Positions 1 to 8,482 of a DNA stretch of 64,000 nucleotides are shown here, in pieces. The stretch comes from Moraxella macacae 0408225. GTDB lineage: Bacteria > Pseudomonadota > Gammaproteobacteria > Pseudomonadales > Moraxellaceae. The stretch's first letter is position 1. Each line of letters opens with the position of its first letter. Under the pieces are notes generated by a model. That model saw nothing but the letters and a program-made list of their open reading frames with translations, was not told the origin of the DNA and ran no database searches. The position numbers and the translations under genes are program-made. The stretch spans positions 124,001-188,000 of the forward strand of contig NZ_ANIN01000002.1 of assembly GCF_000320365.1 (NCBI RefSeq), in the 5' to 3' direction.

Positions 1-182
1 TTTGTTTAAATTTGCAATTTGCAATTTGCTAAAAAGTTGTTGGTGATTAGCTGTTTTACAAAAAATGTTATAGTTTGGCATATTTTAACCCAAAAAGGTA
101 TTGTTTTTTTATGAAGATTCACAAAATTTTGCAAATGATGATGTGGTTGTCAAAAGTTGCCAAAAATTACCCAAAAATTTGG

Positions 183-210
183 TTTTTGTGAAAAATTTTT
201 TGTGAAAAAT
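183..210. repeat. 14-bp tandem duplication
   Basis: The 14-bp unit tttttgtgaaaaat occurs twice head to tail (183-196, 197-210), perfectly. It is one of many short tandem duplications in this window. Confidence 0.9.
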
Positions 211-329
211 CATGCTTAATGGGTGAAAAAAAATTAACCGCCCCCATTAACAATCTGTTAAAGCAACAACCTGTTAAAACCGACAGCACAAATCAAATTA
301 AACATATCAAATTAAATATAAATTAAAAC

Positions 330-367
330 CGCGTAAATTAAAACCGACCGCGTAAATTAAAATCGAT
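330..367. repeat. 19-bp tandem duplication upstream of a CDS
   Basis: A unit beginning cgcgtaaattaaaa is repeated with period 19 (330 and 349), with a few substitutions near the 3' end of the unit. It sits about 20 bases before the start codon at 385. Confidence 0.75.
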
Positions 368-384
368 AGCACAAAAGGCTTTTC

Positions 385-1314
385 ATGATGACCAATTCGC
401 CAGATATTATTTCACTAAACTGTGAACAAGCTGTTGGACATGCCGATCATTGGGCGTGTTTTACCAACAATATTTCACAAGACATACCAAAATGGCTTGC
501 CGAACATATTGACAGTGCAACCTTGCCAACACCGCTTAAGGCAGATGTGCAAAAACCTTGCATGTTGTTGTCAGGCAATCAAGCCATTCATCTAAATCAG
601 GTTATTGAGATAGACGAGCAGGGTAGACCGTTGCGTTTTGTCAATGCCTATCCTTGTATAAACAGTCCGTATACACAGTGGGCGGTGATTGAAAGTGTGT
701 ATCACTGCAAAGAGCAAGTCGAAGCAATTTTACGTTTAAAGTTAGATGATGGTACGATTTTGTACGCATTTGATACCTGTTATGCGATGAATGCTCAATG
801 TTATGAAAAAAATCAACGTTATCGGATCAATCTTGGAGCACTGGCTTATCAGGTAAAGCCGAGCAACCGTTCAGAGGTGATTGTGGTGGATCAGCCTGAT
901 GCCATTCGCTATCATCGTGCTTTTAACGATATTTTGGCAAAAAATAACAATGTTGCCCCTATGGATTTAGAAGATCAAATTGCCAAATGGCAACCTGATC
1001 CTGCAGATTTGCCACTTGAACCAATTGAAATTAATGTGGGCAATATGTGTGCGTATTTGTTTGGTGATACGCTTGGACAACAAGACGAAGCGTGGTGTCA
1101 AGGACAAGTTGTTGGCAAACAAACCACAGCGTTTGATGGCATTGAATTTGTATTGTTGGACGTGGTGATTTTGCGTGAAAGCCTTGAAAACCCTGTGGTT
1201 ATTCGCATGGCGGTGAATGTAAACGATATGGATAAATCCATTGAGGTCAATGATTATATTCAAGCCAATATTTGGCTACAAGCTACGATTTATCAGAAAA
1301 ACCAAACAACTTAA
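385..1314 (+). CDS. conserved-looking protein of unknown function, 309 aa
   Basis: I do not recognise this protein. It has no signal peptide, no membrane segment and no motif I can name. It looks soluble and somewhat acidic, with two beta-rich parts (about residues 60-160 and 210-300) whose alternating hydrophobic pattern could be OB-like or another beta-barrel fold; that is only an impression. The start at 385 has AAAGG about 7 bases upstream; a second ATG follows immediately at 388. The gene stands alone, rightward, and is closed by a strong hairpin terminator at 1346-1386, convergent with htpX. Confidence 0.75.
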   Translation: MMTNSPDIISLNCEQAVGHADHWACFTNNISQDIPKWLAEHIDSATLPTPLKADVQKPCMLLSGNQAIHLNQVIEIDEQGRPLRFVNAYPCINSPYTQWAVIESVYHCKEQVEAILRLKLDDGTILYAFDTCYAMNAQCYEKNQRYRINLGALAYQVKPSNRSEVIVVDQPDAIRYHRAFNDILAKNNNVAPMDLEDQIAKWQPDPADLPLEPIEINVGNMCAYLFGDTLGQQDEAWCQGQVVGKQTTAFDGIEFVLLDVVILRESLENPVVIRMAVNVNDMDKSIEVNDYIQANIWLQATIYQKNQTT

Positions 1315-1345
1315 TCATTTTTAAAAAATTTACATATTAAAATAA

Positions 1346-1386
1346 AAATTTAGCCCAACAATATACATGATTGGGCTAAATTTTTT
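1346..1386. terminator. bidirectional intrinsic terminator between the unknown gene and htpX
   Basis: A perfect 13-bp stem (1346-1358 with 1371-1383, core tagcccaa/ttgggcta) with a 12-base loop is flanked by A-run and T-run, so it can serve both convergent genes. Confidence 0.9.
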
Positions 1387-1391
1387 GGCTA

Positions 1392-1475
1392 AGCGATTGA
1401 TTTTTAGCGATTGATTTTTTGTTTGAATTAAATCAATTGTTCATGAAAATTATGCGTGTTCATGAAAATTACGCG
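1392..1475. repeat. two adjacent tandem duplications (14 bp and 19 bp)
   Basis: agcgattgattttt is repeated exactly at 1392 and 1406 (period 14). A unit starting gttcatgaaaatta recurs at 1439 and 1458 (period 19, one or two differences) and runs into the 3' end of htpX. Confidence 0.85.
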
Positions 1476-2359
1476 GTTAGTTTTTGCAAACTTGCAATTC
1501 TGTCATCTAAACTCGGGTGGCTTGCAAACAATTTAGCCAAGCTAAAACCTTCAGTTTTGCCCTCGTTAATTGCCATAGATTTCATATTTTCTGGCAAATA
1601 ATCAGGGTGCCCGCTGGCAGGTTTTAGCATGTTTAACGCTGCGATCATTTTGTCGCGTCCTGCTAATTTTGCACCCATTTCATCGGCACGAAACTCACGA
1701 TAACGCGAAAACCACATCACAATTGCACTTGCTGCAAAACCAAACACAATATCCAGTACAATTGTGGTGAGATAATAGCCAATGCCATAACCTTCTTCGT
1801 TTTTAAACACCGCTTTATCTACAAATTGACCGATAATGCGTGCAAAAAACATCACAAATGCGTTCATAACACCTTGTACAAGTGCCAGTGTTACCATATC
1901 GCCATTGGCAACATGTCCAATTTCGTGGGCGAGAACTGCCTCTACCTCGTCTTGATTCATGGTTTGTAGCAATCCTGTCGATACGGCTACTAAGGCTTGG
2001 TTTTTATTCCAACCAGTTGCGAACGCATTGGGCGACGGATTGTCAAAAATTCCCACCTCTGGCATATCAATGTTTACCGCTTCGGCTTGACGGCGCACGG
2101 TTTCTATAAGCCAAATTTCCATTGGATTGCTTGGATTTGTAATAATTTTTGTGCCTGTTGAGCGTTTTGCCATCCATTTTGACAAAAACAACGATACCAA
2201 TGAGCCGATCATACCATACATAAAGCACATTACCATCAGCCCTGTCATGTTGCCATGACCTACATGAATGCCAAATACTTGGCTTAAAATCATCATGACA
2301 ATGCCAAATACCACCATGACTGCAATATTAGTCAACAAAAATAGACCAATTCTTAACAT
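1469..2359 (-). CDS. htpX: HtpX membrane metalloprotease
   Basis: This is the zinc-dependent inner-membrane protease of the M48 family that degrades misfolded membrane proteins alongside FtsH. Two N-terminal membrane segments (about residues 5-28 and 38-60) precede the cytosolic catalytic domain. The zinc motif HEIGH lies at residues 145-149, followed by two further hydrophobic stretches and a conserved YREFRADE segment carrying the third ligand. Its 296 residues match the usual family length of about 290. The ATG at 2359 has GGAAA about 8 bases upstream. In other bacteria htpX responds to the CpxR envelope-stress system; I see no recognisable operator here. Confidence 0.96.
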   Translation of the reverse strand: MLRIGLFLLTNIAVMVVFGIVMMILSQVFGIHVGHGNMTGLMVMCFMYGMIGSLVSLFLSKWMAKRSTGTKIITNPSNPMEIWLIETVRRQAEAVNIDMPEVGIFDNPSPNAFATGWNKNQALVAVSTGLLQTMNQDEVEAVLAHEIGHVANGDMVTLALVQGVMNAFVMFFARIIGQFVDKAVFKNEEGYGIGYYLTTIVLDIVFGFAASAIVMWFSRYREFRADEMGAKLAGRDKMIAALNMLKPASGHPDYLPENMKSMAINEGKTEGFSLAKLFASHPSLDDRIASLQKLTA

Positions 2360-2398
2360 AACATTGTTTCCTATTGAAACCTAAAATTAAACTTAAAA

Positions 2399-2440
2399 CC
2401 TAAATTATTAAACCTAAACTATTAAACCTAAACTATTAAA
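2399..2440. repeat. 14-bp tandem repeat, three units
   Basis: Units cctaaattattaaa, cctaaactattaaa, cctaaactattaaa follow each other with period exactly 14 in the leader upstream of htpX (which is leftward). Confidence 0.9.
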
Positions 2441-2589
2441 ACCTAAATTAAAACAAAAAATAAGCAAAATTGCCATGTATCAAAACGAAAATATAAGGTA
2501 AAAAACCCAAATTAACAAGTAAAATTTTGCAGATTATTGTATTTTTTAGTAAAAATTTTGCAAAACAAAGCACAAAATCATCAAAGTAC

Positions 2590-2614
2590 AAAAACCAGTC
2601 ATTAACTGGTTTTT
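2590..2614 (-). terminator. intrinsic terminator of the lytic transglycosylase gene
   Basis: A 10-bp perfect stem (2590-2599 with 2605-2614, aaaaaccagt/actggttttt) with a 5-base loop lies 24 bases beyond the stop codon at 2638. Confidence 0.88.
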
Positions 2615-2637
2615 GTCAAACAATCAGCAACTAAAAA

Positions 2638-3363
2638 TTAATGTCGTGCTTGTAAGTTTGGATCATTGCGATATAAATTGTGATAACGGCTAACCACGCG
2701 TTTTACATAATCGCGTGTTTCACGAAAAGGCGGAATGCCACCGTATTTTGATACATTGCCCTCGCCTGCGTTATAACCTGCAATGGCGTGTTCCAAATCA
2801 GCAAAACGCTCGGTTAAATATTTGATGTATTTGGCCGCCCCTTCAATGTTTTGGGCGGGATCCCATGCATTGGCAACGCCAAATCGTCTGGCGGTAGCAG
2901 GCATTAACTGCATCAAACCTTGAGCGCCGACTGGTGAGCGCGCGTTTGGATTAAAGCCTGATTCGGTGTGCATCATTGCTTTCATCAATGCAGGATCAAC
3001 GCCATGACGCAAAGCTGAGGTTATGATTAGATTGTCATAGGCATTGCGATTTTTGCTGCCACTGGCAGGCACGGAGGATTCGGTTTTGCCCCAGTTGCTG
3101 TAGCTATGCACGTTGGTGTCTGGGTAATAGGTTACTTTTACCGTTTGGGTGAATTTGGAAAAATTCTCGCCTGTTGGTTTGCCATTATTGACCACATTGG
3201 TTAATAGCACTTGCCCTTTGTTGTCTTTAAACACATACATATTGGCAGCATGGGCAATGTTTGTTGCACCAAATGTCAATAACAATGAACAGGGCAACAA
3301 TGAACAAGATGTTAAATGAGACAAAAATAAATTAAGCAAAAATCGTGTCTGTTTTACAAACAT
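2638..3363 (-). CDS. secreted lytic transglycosylase (SLT domain)
   Basis: This is a periplasmic or outer-membrane-associated murein-cleaving enzyme that breaks the MurNAc-GlcNAc bond to form anhydro-MurNAc ends. An N-terminal signal peptide ends near an AHA/A site at about residue 39. A short beta-rich segment of the DUF4124 type follows (MYVFKDNKGQVLLTN). The SLT domain occupies about residues 105-225: the catalytic Glu is in HTESGFNP, followed by GAQGLMQLMPATA and YNAGEGNV, all classic family-1 (Slt70-type) motifs. The signal peptide itself contains a 15-bp tandem duplication (from 3281) giving a repeated CSLLP-like stretch. The start at 3363 has AAAGG about 8 bases upstream. Which named transglycosylase it corresponds to cannot be settled by reading. 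Confidence 0.93.
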   Translation of the reverse strand: MFVKQTRFLLNLFLSHLTSCSLLPCSLLLTFGATNIAHAANMYVFKDNKGQVLLTNVVNNGKPTGENFSKFTQTVKVTYYPDTNVHSYSNWGKTESSVPASGSKNRNAYDNLIITSALRHGVDPALMKAMMHTESGFNPNARSPVGAQGLMQLMPATARRFGVANAWDPAQNIEGAAKYIKYLTERFADLEHAIAGYNAGEGNVSKYGGIPPFRETRDYVKRVVSRYHNLYRNDPNLQARH

Positions 3364-3513
3364 GAATTAACCTTTTCACAATCGGACAACTTAAAAATTT
3401 GACAACAAATAATCAACCAAAAACAACAAAAATCTTTCAACAACAATTCTAGCAATAATTGCAAGTACAGTCTTTTTAATAATAACATGATTTTGCAAAA
3501 AAAGCGAAAATTT

Positions 3514-3541
3514 TTGTTAAAATGAATTTGTTAAAATGAAA
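3514..3541. repeat. 14-bp tandem duplication
   Basis: ttgttaaaatgaat (3514-3527) is followed at once by ttgttaaaatgaaa (3528-3541), one difference in 14. Confidence 0.88.
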
Positions 3542-3714
3542 ATGAATTTTTAACGTAATAAAAAAACAAAAAATAAAAAAAACAAAAAAATTGCTTGATT
3601 TTTCTAAGTGTATGATTTTTTTAGCAAAAAAGCAACATTAAAAATTGGTTAAAAAATGTACAATTTTAGCCAAAAGCCGATAACGATAAGGGTTAAGTTG
3701 TCAAATTTTTTAAC

Positions 3715-3749
3715 TTATCCACAAGGTTATCCACAGATTTTGTGGAAAT
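3715..3749 (+). promoter_or_regulatory. pair of perfect DnaA boxes
   Basis: TTATCCACA occurs at 3715-3723 and again at 3727-3735, same strand and 12 bp apart; a weaker inverted copy (two mismatches) is at 3741-3749. The consensus DnaA box of gammaproteobacteria is TTATNCACA. Box clustering next to an AT-rich tract is the architecture of a replication origin, a DnaA-titrating site or a DnaA-controlled promoter. No dnaA, dnaN or rpmH gene is in the window, so I cannot say which. Confidence 0.75.
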
Positions 3750-3789
3750 TTTTATAACTTATTGATTTTAAATAAAAAATTTAAGCGGT

Positions 3790-4551
3790 TTAGGCCGATT
3801 GCCAAGCCAAATATACAAGCGGAAACCAAATGGCGGTGATGATGCCATTGACCGCCAATCCAAAAGCTGCGTAACGCCCAGCCAGTGGGCTAATTTGCCA
3901 CGCTTCTACTGTACCAAATGCATGAGCAACCAAGCCTAACGCTAAGCCTTTGGCACGTTCATCGGTTACGTCTTTGAGTAAAAATTTGCCTGCAAACGCT
4001 CCCATTAAGCCCGAAATGACGATGATTAAATTCACCATAGCAAGCGGCGCGTTGACAAGTGTTGCGATATTAAGCCCAATTGGTGTGGTTACCGAGCGAG
4101 AGGAGAATGCCATAATTGTGTCATGACTTAAGCTTAAACCTGTTGCCAATAACATGGGAAATAAAGCCCCAGTTGTGGTGGCTAATACAATGATTTTGCT
4201 AAGTTTTTTTAAAGGAATGCCCTCAAAATTTAGCGATGCCAGTGGGATAGCAAGCATGACGGTTACATAGCCGAGCAAATGTCCAAACAAAGGTTGAGCA
4301 AGGTCATAATAATGACGATAGCCCCATTTTGTTAAAAATAAAAACAACAATGTTAAGCAAATTGCAAAAATAATTGCAGGAATAACATTAAATTTGGCAT
4401 TTAATAGCCTGGAGCCAATATGAGCACCCAAGGTTAACAATACCGCACAAATAAGCATCATACCTGAACTGATATTTTGTAGGTATTCTGGCGGTAAATT
4501 GGTGGTTAAACCACTTAACATAAGGCCGGTTGGCACAAAATTTGCTATCAT
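3790..4551 (-). CDS. lrgB: LrgB/CidB-family inner-membrane protein
   Basis: A polytopic membrane protein of the LrgB (YohK) family, 253 aa. Partnered with LrgA-type proteins, this family modulates murein hydrolase activity and autolysis, and in some bacteria and plants acts as a carboxylate (pyruvate, glycolate) transporter. Several hydrophobic helices span the whole length. The C-terminal half has the family pattern ending in AHAFGTVEAW and a final helix. The start overlaps the stop of the preceding gene (ATGA at 4548-4551), so the two genes are translationally coupled. Substrate or regulatory role here is unknown; no LytSR-type regulator is nearby. Confidence 0.88.
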   Translation of the reverse strand: MIANFVPTGLMLSGLTTNLPPEYLQNISSGMMLICAVLLTLGAHIGSRLLNAKFNVIPAIIFAICLTLLFLFLTKWGYRHYYDLAQPLFGHLLGYVTVMLAIPLASLNFEGIPLKKLSKIIVLATTTGALFPMLLATGLSLSHDTIMAFSSRSVTTPIGLNIATLVNAPLAMVNLIIVISGLMGAFAGKFLLKDVTDERAKGLALGLVAHAFGTVEAWQISPLAGRYAAFGLAVNGIITAIWFPLVYLAWQSA

Positions 4552-4988
4552 TGGCTTTCTCCTTGTGTGGCTGATGAGGCTTGTTTTTGGCGTCTGCTTA
4601 AACTTTTGCCATTAAGCCACCTTCCGGCCAAATGTCCAATTGCCCATAGCGGAAGCAGAGTGCTAATTGCCATAATTGCAAACATGCGCCAAAACTCGTC
4701 GCCCAAATTAAACATAAGCAAGCCTGCCCCTGCTGAAATGGGCAAAAATGCAAAACCGCTGTCTTTAAGCCAAATGTTACTGGATTCGGTAAGCCAAGTG
4801 GGTAAGCCTTTGGTAAAGCGCCAAATGATGAGTAAAATTAACATAACCACCATGCCAATAATATTACCCGCCGAGCCTAAACCAAGCGGCTCACTTAGCC
4901 ACATACAGCCCTCGCGCACCACAATAACCAACAATAATGTGGCAAGCATCGGTAAAAACCGCTGTTTTACGTTGGCAAAATTTGGCAT
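4548..4988 (-). CDS. lrgA: LrgA/CidA-family holin-like protein
   Basis: A small membrane protein (146 aa from the ATG at 4988) with four hydrophobic helices and the CidA/LrgA family pattern, including the PLGLGSAGNIIGMVVM stretch near residues 35-50. LrgA/CidA proteins resemble phage holins and pair with LrgB/CidB. A GTG nine bases upstream (4997) is also in frame, but the ATG has AAGAG at suitable distance and gives the usual MPNF-type start. It is first of a two-gene operon and overlaps lrgB by four bases. Confidence 0.87.
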   Translation of the reverse strand: MPNFANVKQRFLPMLATLLLVIVVREGCMWLSEPLGLGSAGNIIGMVVMLILLIIWRFTKGLPTWLTESSNIWLKDSGFAFLPISAGAGLLMFNLGDEFWRMFAIMAISTLLPLWAIGHLAGRWLNGKSLSRRQKQASSATQGESQ

Positions 4989-5162
4989 AACAATCACTCT
5001 TTACTTTCAATTTTTTTACTTGAATTTTGGGTTTATGTTGTTTTGTGGGGAGGGTGGCTTTGCAACCTGCCGATTATGAATAAAATCAATAATAAACCAA
5101 TTAAACCAATGAATAAATCAATTATAGTCAATCAATCTTAAAAATTATAGTAAAAAATGATT

Positions 5163-5184
5163 GGTATTTTATTTAAAAATACCA
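5163..5184 (-). terminator. possible terminator downstream of hflX
   Basis: GGTATTTT and AAAATACC form an 8-bp AT-rich stem. On the minus strand it is followed within 5 bases by a T-rich run. It is a weak hairpin, so this is a tentative call. Confidence 0.45.
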
Positions 5185-5202
5185 TCAGTCAAATTTGGCA
5201 TC

Positions 5203-6552
5203 TTAAATGTTAGGAATCTCAAATGGTTCTGGGGGTGGTATTAGCCGTGCGATATCAGTTGGTGCCAAGACATCATTGGCTAAAATTTTGTGTTGTCCGA
5301 GCAATTGACGCAAACGATTGTTGGCAAGGCGTATATTGACGAGGGTATTGCCTTGTTCATCGTAGTTTAGTTGCCAAATCACGCCCAAATCGTGTAAATG
5401 ATTTAACAATTGTCCACTGTTTGGCAAGGTTGGAGCTATGGTTAGTTGATAGTTTTGTAGATCGCCTGCGATAAGCTGTTGCACGGCTGTGGTTAATTTG
5501 TCTATGCCAAGTGCGTTTTGTGCTGAAATATAGACGCGGTTTGGTTGATGGTTGTCGCTGTAACCAATGTGTGCAGGCTTGCAGGTTAAATCAATTTTGT
5601 TAAACACATTTAAGACAGGCACGTTGTTTTTAATTTGGCTTAATACGCTTTTTACGGCATCAATTTGTTCGTGCATATCTTCGCGACTGCTGTCAATGAC
5701 GTGTAGCAATAAATCCGCTTCCAAGGTTTCTTCTAGTGTGGCATGAAAGGCTTCTACCAATTCATGTGGCAAATGACGTACAAAACCTACCGTATCCACC
5801 AAAATCACCGAACCAAGTCCTTTCCAGTTGACGTGGCGTAAAGTTGGATCTAATGTGGCAAAAAGTTTATCAGCTGCGTAAACGGTTTCATTGGTCAAAT
5901 GGTTAAATAATGTTGACTTTCCTGCGTTGGTATAGCCCACAAGCGAAATGGTTGGAATGTCGGATTTTTGTCGTTTGGCACGCCCTTGAGCTCTGGTTTG
6001 CTTGACTTTATCCAGTTTGGTGTTAAGTTGATTGACACGCACTTGTAACAAACGGCGATCGGTTTCTAACTGGGTTTCACCAGGGCCACGCAAGCCAATA
6101 CCGCCTTTTTGTCGCTCCAAATGCGTCCAACCACGCACAAGACGCGTTGCCAAATGATTGAGTTGGGCTAATTCCACTTGCAGTTTGCCCTCATAAGTTC
6201 TGGCGCGTTGGGCAAAAATATCCAAAATCAATCCTGTGCGATCAAGCACACGACATTTTAGCAAACGTTCCAAATTTCGCTCTTGTGATGGGGTTAAACT
6301 GTGATTAAAAATCACAATATCTGCTTCGTGTAGCGTTACCAATTGGGCAATTTCATCGGCTTTGCCTGTACCGACAAAATATTTGGCATCAGGTTTACTG
6401 CGCCTGCCTGTAACGAGTGCTTGCTGAATTGCTCCTGCCGACTCAACCAAAAGTTGAAATTCTTCCAAATCGTCAGGATCGGTTAAATGGGTTAGGGTTA
6501 GATGTACCAAAATGGCATTTTCACCGCCTTGATGTCGCTCAAAATATTGCAA
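5203..6552 (-). CDS. hflX: ribosome-associated GTPase HflX
   Basis: HflX binds the 50S subunit and splits stalled or stressed ribosomes. The 449-aa protein has the N-terminal nucleotide-binding-like domain (about 1-110), a helical coiled region with the GxGPGETQLE signature (GLRGPGETQLETDRR, about 153-167), then the GTPase domain: P-loop GYTNAGKS (about 207-214), DTVGF for G3 and NKID for G4. The first codon is TTG at 6552; it has AAAGGA seven bases upstream and no ATG is available nearby, so a TTG start is well supported. In many gammaproteobacteria hflX follows hfq, which is not present here. Confidence 0.95.
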   Translation of the reverse strand: MQYFERHQGGENAILVHLTLTHLTDPDDLEEFQLLVESAGAIQQALVTGRRSKPDAKYFVGTGKADEIAQLVTLHEADIVIFNHSLTPSQERNLERLLKCRVLDRTGLILDIFAQRARTYEGKLQVELAQLNHLATRLVRGWTHLERQKGGIGLRGPGETQLETDRRLLQVRVNQLNTKLDKVKQTRAQGRAKRQKSDIPTISLVGYTNAGKSTLFNHLTNETVYAADKLFATLDPTLRHVNWKGLGSVILVDTVGFVRHLPHELVEAFHATLEETLEADLLLHVIDSSREDMHEQIDAVKSVLSQIKNNVPVLNVFNKIDLTCKPAHIGYSDNHQPNRVYISAQNALGIDKLTTAVQQLIAGDLQNYQLTIAPTLPNSGQLLNHLHDLGVIWQLNYDEQGNTLVNIRLANNRLRQLLGQHKILANDVLAPTDIARLIPPPEPFEIPNI

Positions 6553-6611
6553 ATGTAGATCCTTTATATAGTATTGTTTGTATTATATGGTAACAATTGG
6601 CAAAATTACAA

Positions 6612-6687
6612 TTGTTAAATTACTGTTGTTAAATTACTGTTGTTAAATTGTAGTTGTTAAATTGTAGTTGTTAAATTACAGTTGTTT
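6612..6687. repeat. 14-bp tandem repeat, five units
   Basis: Five consecutive 14-bp units of the form ttgttaaattNNNg start at 6612, 6626, 6640, 6654 and 6668, followed by a partial sixth. They lie between the divergent hflX and plsC genes, so copy number could alter promoter spacing. Confidence 0.92.
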
Positions 6688-6735
6688 TGGTGCGTTGTGG
6701 TGATTTTTTGTCATGCTTTTTTGTAAAAAGATTGT

Positions 6736-6741
6736 TATAAT
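6736..6741 (+). promoter_or_regulatory. -10 element for plsC
   Basis: A perfect TATAAT lies 30 bases before the ATG at 6772. I find no good -35 at 16-18 bp spacing. Confidence 0.5.
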
Positions 6742-6771
6742 AAAAAACATTTGTTAACAAAAAGGTCATAT

Positions 6772-7689
6772 ATGCCAATGCAAACGAAGAAAAAACTCAA
6801 GCCCAACAATGTCAATAACGCTAATATCAATAACAGCAACACCGATTATAAAAGCACAATGACAAACCTGGTATTTGGCACTGCCAAACAATTAATAAAA
6901 CCAAAAAACTACACACCGTCCGCAATAAAAACCCAGCTTTCTCGCAGCAAACGCGTGGCTTATGCCTTGGTTTCCTTGGCAAAGGTGAGTAAAACCGCCT
7001 ATGAGATCGATCAGAAATCAAATGTCACCAATCAAGAAATTATTGCAGCCATTCAAAAATTTTGTTTGGAGTTTTGTCAATCCATTCGATTAGATGTGGT
7101 TGCAATAAAACCCATTCCGCAAGATCATGCGTTATGGACAAGCAACCATATTTCGTGGCTGGATATTCCGGTAGTGGGTAGCATTATTCCGACGTTTTTT
7201 TTGTCAAAAGCTGAAATTGCCCAGTGGCCACTCATTGGCTGGCTTGCACGTACGGGCAATACACTGTTTATTCAGCGTGGTTCTGGTGATACAGGCAGTG
7301 TTGGCGAGCAGATGGCTAAGTTTTTACAAGCAGGATCGCCTGTGGTGTTTTTTCCTGAGGCAACAACCACAAACGGTCGATCCATTAAAAAAATTCATGG
7401 CAAATTATTGCAATCAGCGATCGACACGAAGGTGAATATTCAGCCAATTGTAATTGCTTATGTGAACGATAAAGGCAAGCTTGACGACAGCATTCCTTAT
7501 TTTGGTGATATGAGTTTTTTGCAAAGTATCAAACGCGTGCTTGACAATCACCCTGCCAAAGCCTATGTTTTGCCACTTGATCCAATCAGCCCCATTGGTA
7601 AAAGCCGCGATGAATTAACTTACGCACTTCAGCAGGCTATGACAGACGGTTTGGCAAAATTGCACAAACAAGTGTTAATCCAAGATTAA
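6772..7689 (+). CDS. plsC: 1-acyl-sn-glycerol-3-phosphate acyltransferase family protein
   Basis: This is a PlsC/LPLAT-family acyltransferase that would transfer an acyl chain to lysophosphatidic acid or a related acceptor at the inner membrane. It shows the HX4D catalytic motif (SNHISWLD, His at about residue 126), an FIQRG block for glycerol-phosphate binding and the FPEATT motif (about 194-199). Its N-terminal 60 residues are Asn- and Lys-rich and probably disordered. The track's TTG at 6751 is less likely than the ATG at 6772, which has AAAGG at 6-base spacing. At 305 aa it is longer than E. coli PlsC (245 aa) because of the N-terminal extension. The family has paralogues, so the exact substrate is not certain. 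Confidence 0.88.
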   Translation: MPMQTKKKLKPNNVNNANINNSNTDYKSTMTNLVFGTAKQLIKPKNYTPSAIKTQLSRSKRVAYALVSLAKVSKTAYEIDQKSNVTNQEIIAAIQKFCLEFCQSIRLDVVAIKPIPQDHALWTSNHISWLDIPVVGSIIPTFFLSKAEIAQWPLIGWLARTGNTLFIQRGSGDTGSVGEQMAKFLQAGSPVVFFPEATTTNGRSIKKIHGKLLQSAIDTKVNIQPIVIAYVNDKGKLDDSIPYFGDMSFLQSIKRVLDNHPAKAYVLPLDPISPIGKSRDELTYALQQAMTDGLAKLHKQVLIQD

Positions 7690-7992
7690 TTCTAAGATTA
7701 ATCCTAAAATTATTCACCAAATAACAATGACAAACTCAACAAAAAATTGGGTAAAAGTGATAAAAGTAATGAAATGAACGATAATTGGTGATTTTTGCCA
7801 CAATTTTTTGGTGAAAACTGCTTTAAAATCGGTTATAATCGAGAAATATTTTTAAACAGTTGGTTATCAATTGCTAACAATCAGCGGTTGTTAACAACTT
7901 TTTAGTAAGATGGGATTTTAATTGGATTTTATTTTTTAATAAACAATTAAAATATGATTAAAAATTAATAACAAAACTAAAGGACAGTCGCC
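7690..7992. other. intergenic region with likely promoter of the roadblock operon
   Basis: A 303-bp AT-rich gap. A perfect TATAAT stands at 7834-7839; the -35 is poor. A long AT-rich leader follows to the start at 7993, which has AAAGGA 8 bases upstream. A 12-bp tandem duplication (aagattaattct, 7682 and 7694) overlaps the end of plsC. Confidence 0.5.
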
Positions 7993-8355
7993 ATGCGTAC
8001 CGAAATGTTTCAACAAGTATTAAATGATTTAAACAGTTCATCATCAGATGTAGAAGCATCTGCATTGATTTCAACCGACGGTTTGATGATAGCATCAGCC
8101 TTGCCAGTGGGTATTGATGAAGACCGCGTTGGTGCGATGTCAGCTGCTTTGCTATCACTCGGTGATCGTGCAGGCCGTGAATTGGCTCGTGGTACAATCG
8201 AGTGTGTTATGGTGCAAGGTGAAAAAGGCTATGTCATCATGTCATCATCAGGTTCTGAAGCGGTATTAACTGTTTTAACCAAGCCAAATGCAAAATTGGG
8301 CTTGATATTTTTGGATATTAAACGTGCGTCAGAAGCCTTGGCAAAATTAATTTAA
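7993..8355 (+). CDS. roadblock/LC7 (MglB-like) domain protein
   Basis: The 120-aa protein is a single roadblock/LC7 domain. The features are an N-terminal helix, a strand-turn with ASALISTDGLMIAS, a central helix rich in small residues (AMSAALLSLGDRAGREL), two strands (GTIECVMVQGEKGYVIM) and a closing helix. Roadblock proteins such as MglB of Myxococcus and CvnB of Streptomyces conservons dimerise and regulate small Ras-like GTPases. A candidate partner GTPase is encoded 4 kb downstream (12236). This is the first gene of an apparent operon with the PAS and PhnD-like genes, ended by the hairpin at 9791-9825. Confidence 0.88.
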   Translation: MRTEMFQQVLNDLNSSSSDVEASALISTDGLMIASALPVGIDEDRVGAMSAALLSLGDRAGRELARGTIECVMVQGEKGYVIMSSSGSEAVLTVLTKPNAKLGLIFLDIKRASEALAKLI

Positions 8356-8418
8356 TTGATTGGCGTTTTTTGATAAATTTGTTAAATTTAACATGAATTT
8401 TTAACATTGATTTTTAAT

Positions 8419-8460
8419 ATTAATTGTTTTTAGCATTAATTGTTTTTTAATATTAATTTT
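8419..8460. repeat. 16-bp tandem duplication with partial third copy
   Basis: attaattgttttt recurs at 8419 and 8435, with a degenerate third copy near 8452, just upstream of the PAS gene. Confidence 0.75.
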
Positions 8461-8482
8461 AGGGCTAATTAAGGAATGAACA

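Larger units (their letters stand above)
1..384. other. AT-rich intergenic region upstream of the first gene
   Basis: No convincing gene is visible here. The stretch is very AT-rich and holds two short tandem duplications (183-210 and 330-367, listed separately). A purine-rich AAAGG about 7 bases before the ATG at 385 serves as the ribosome binding site of the next gene. I could not pick a confident promoter. Confidence 0.6.
3364..3789. other. AT-rich intergenic region with DnaA boxes
   Basis: A 426-bp non-coding stretch, extremely AT-rich between about 3,480 and 3,660, with long A and T runs that could unwind easily. It ends with a pair of perfect DnaA boxes (separate entry). It lies upstream of the leftward transglycosylase gene and downstream of leftward lrgB, so it may also hold the promoter of the former. 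No ORF of note is present. Confidence 0.7.

Noticed and set aside
4567-5079. Rightward 170-codon open frame opposite lrgA
   Set aside because: It is the antisense shadow of lrgA and runs into non-coding DNA; no ribosome site, and lrgA-lrgB on the other strand has clear family motifs and ATGA coupling.
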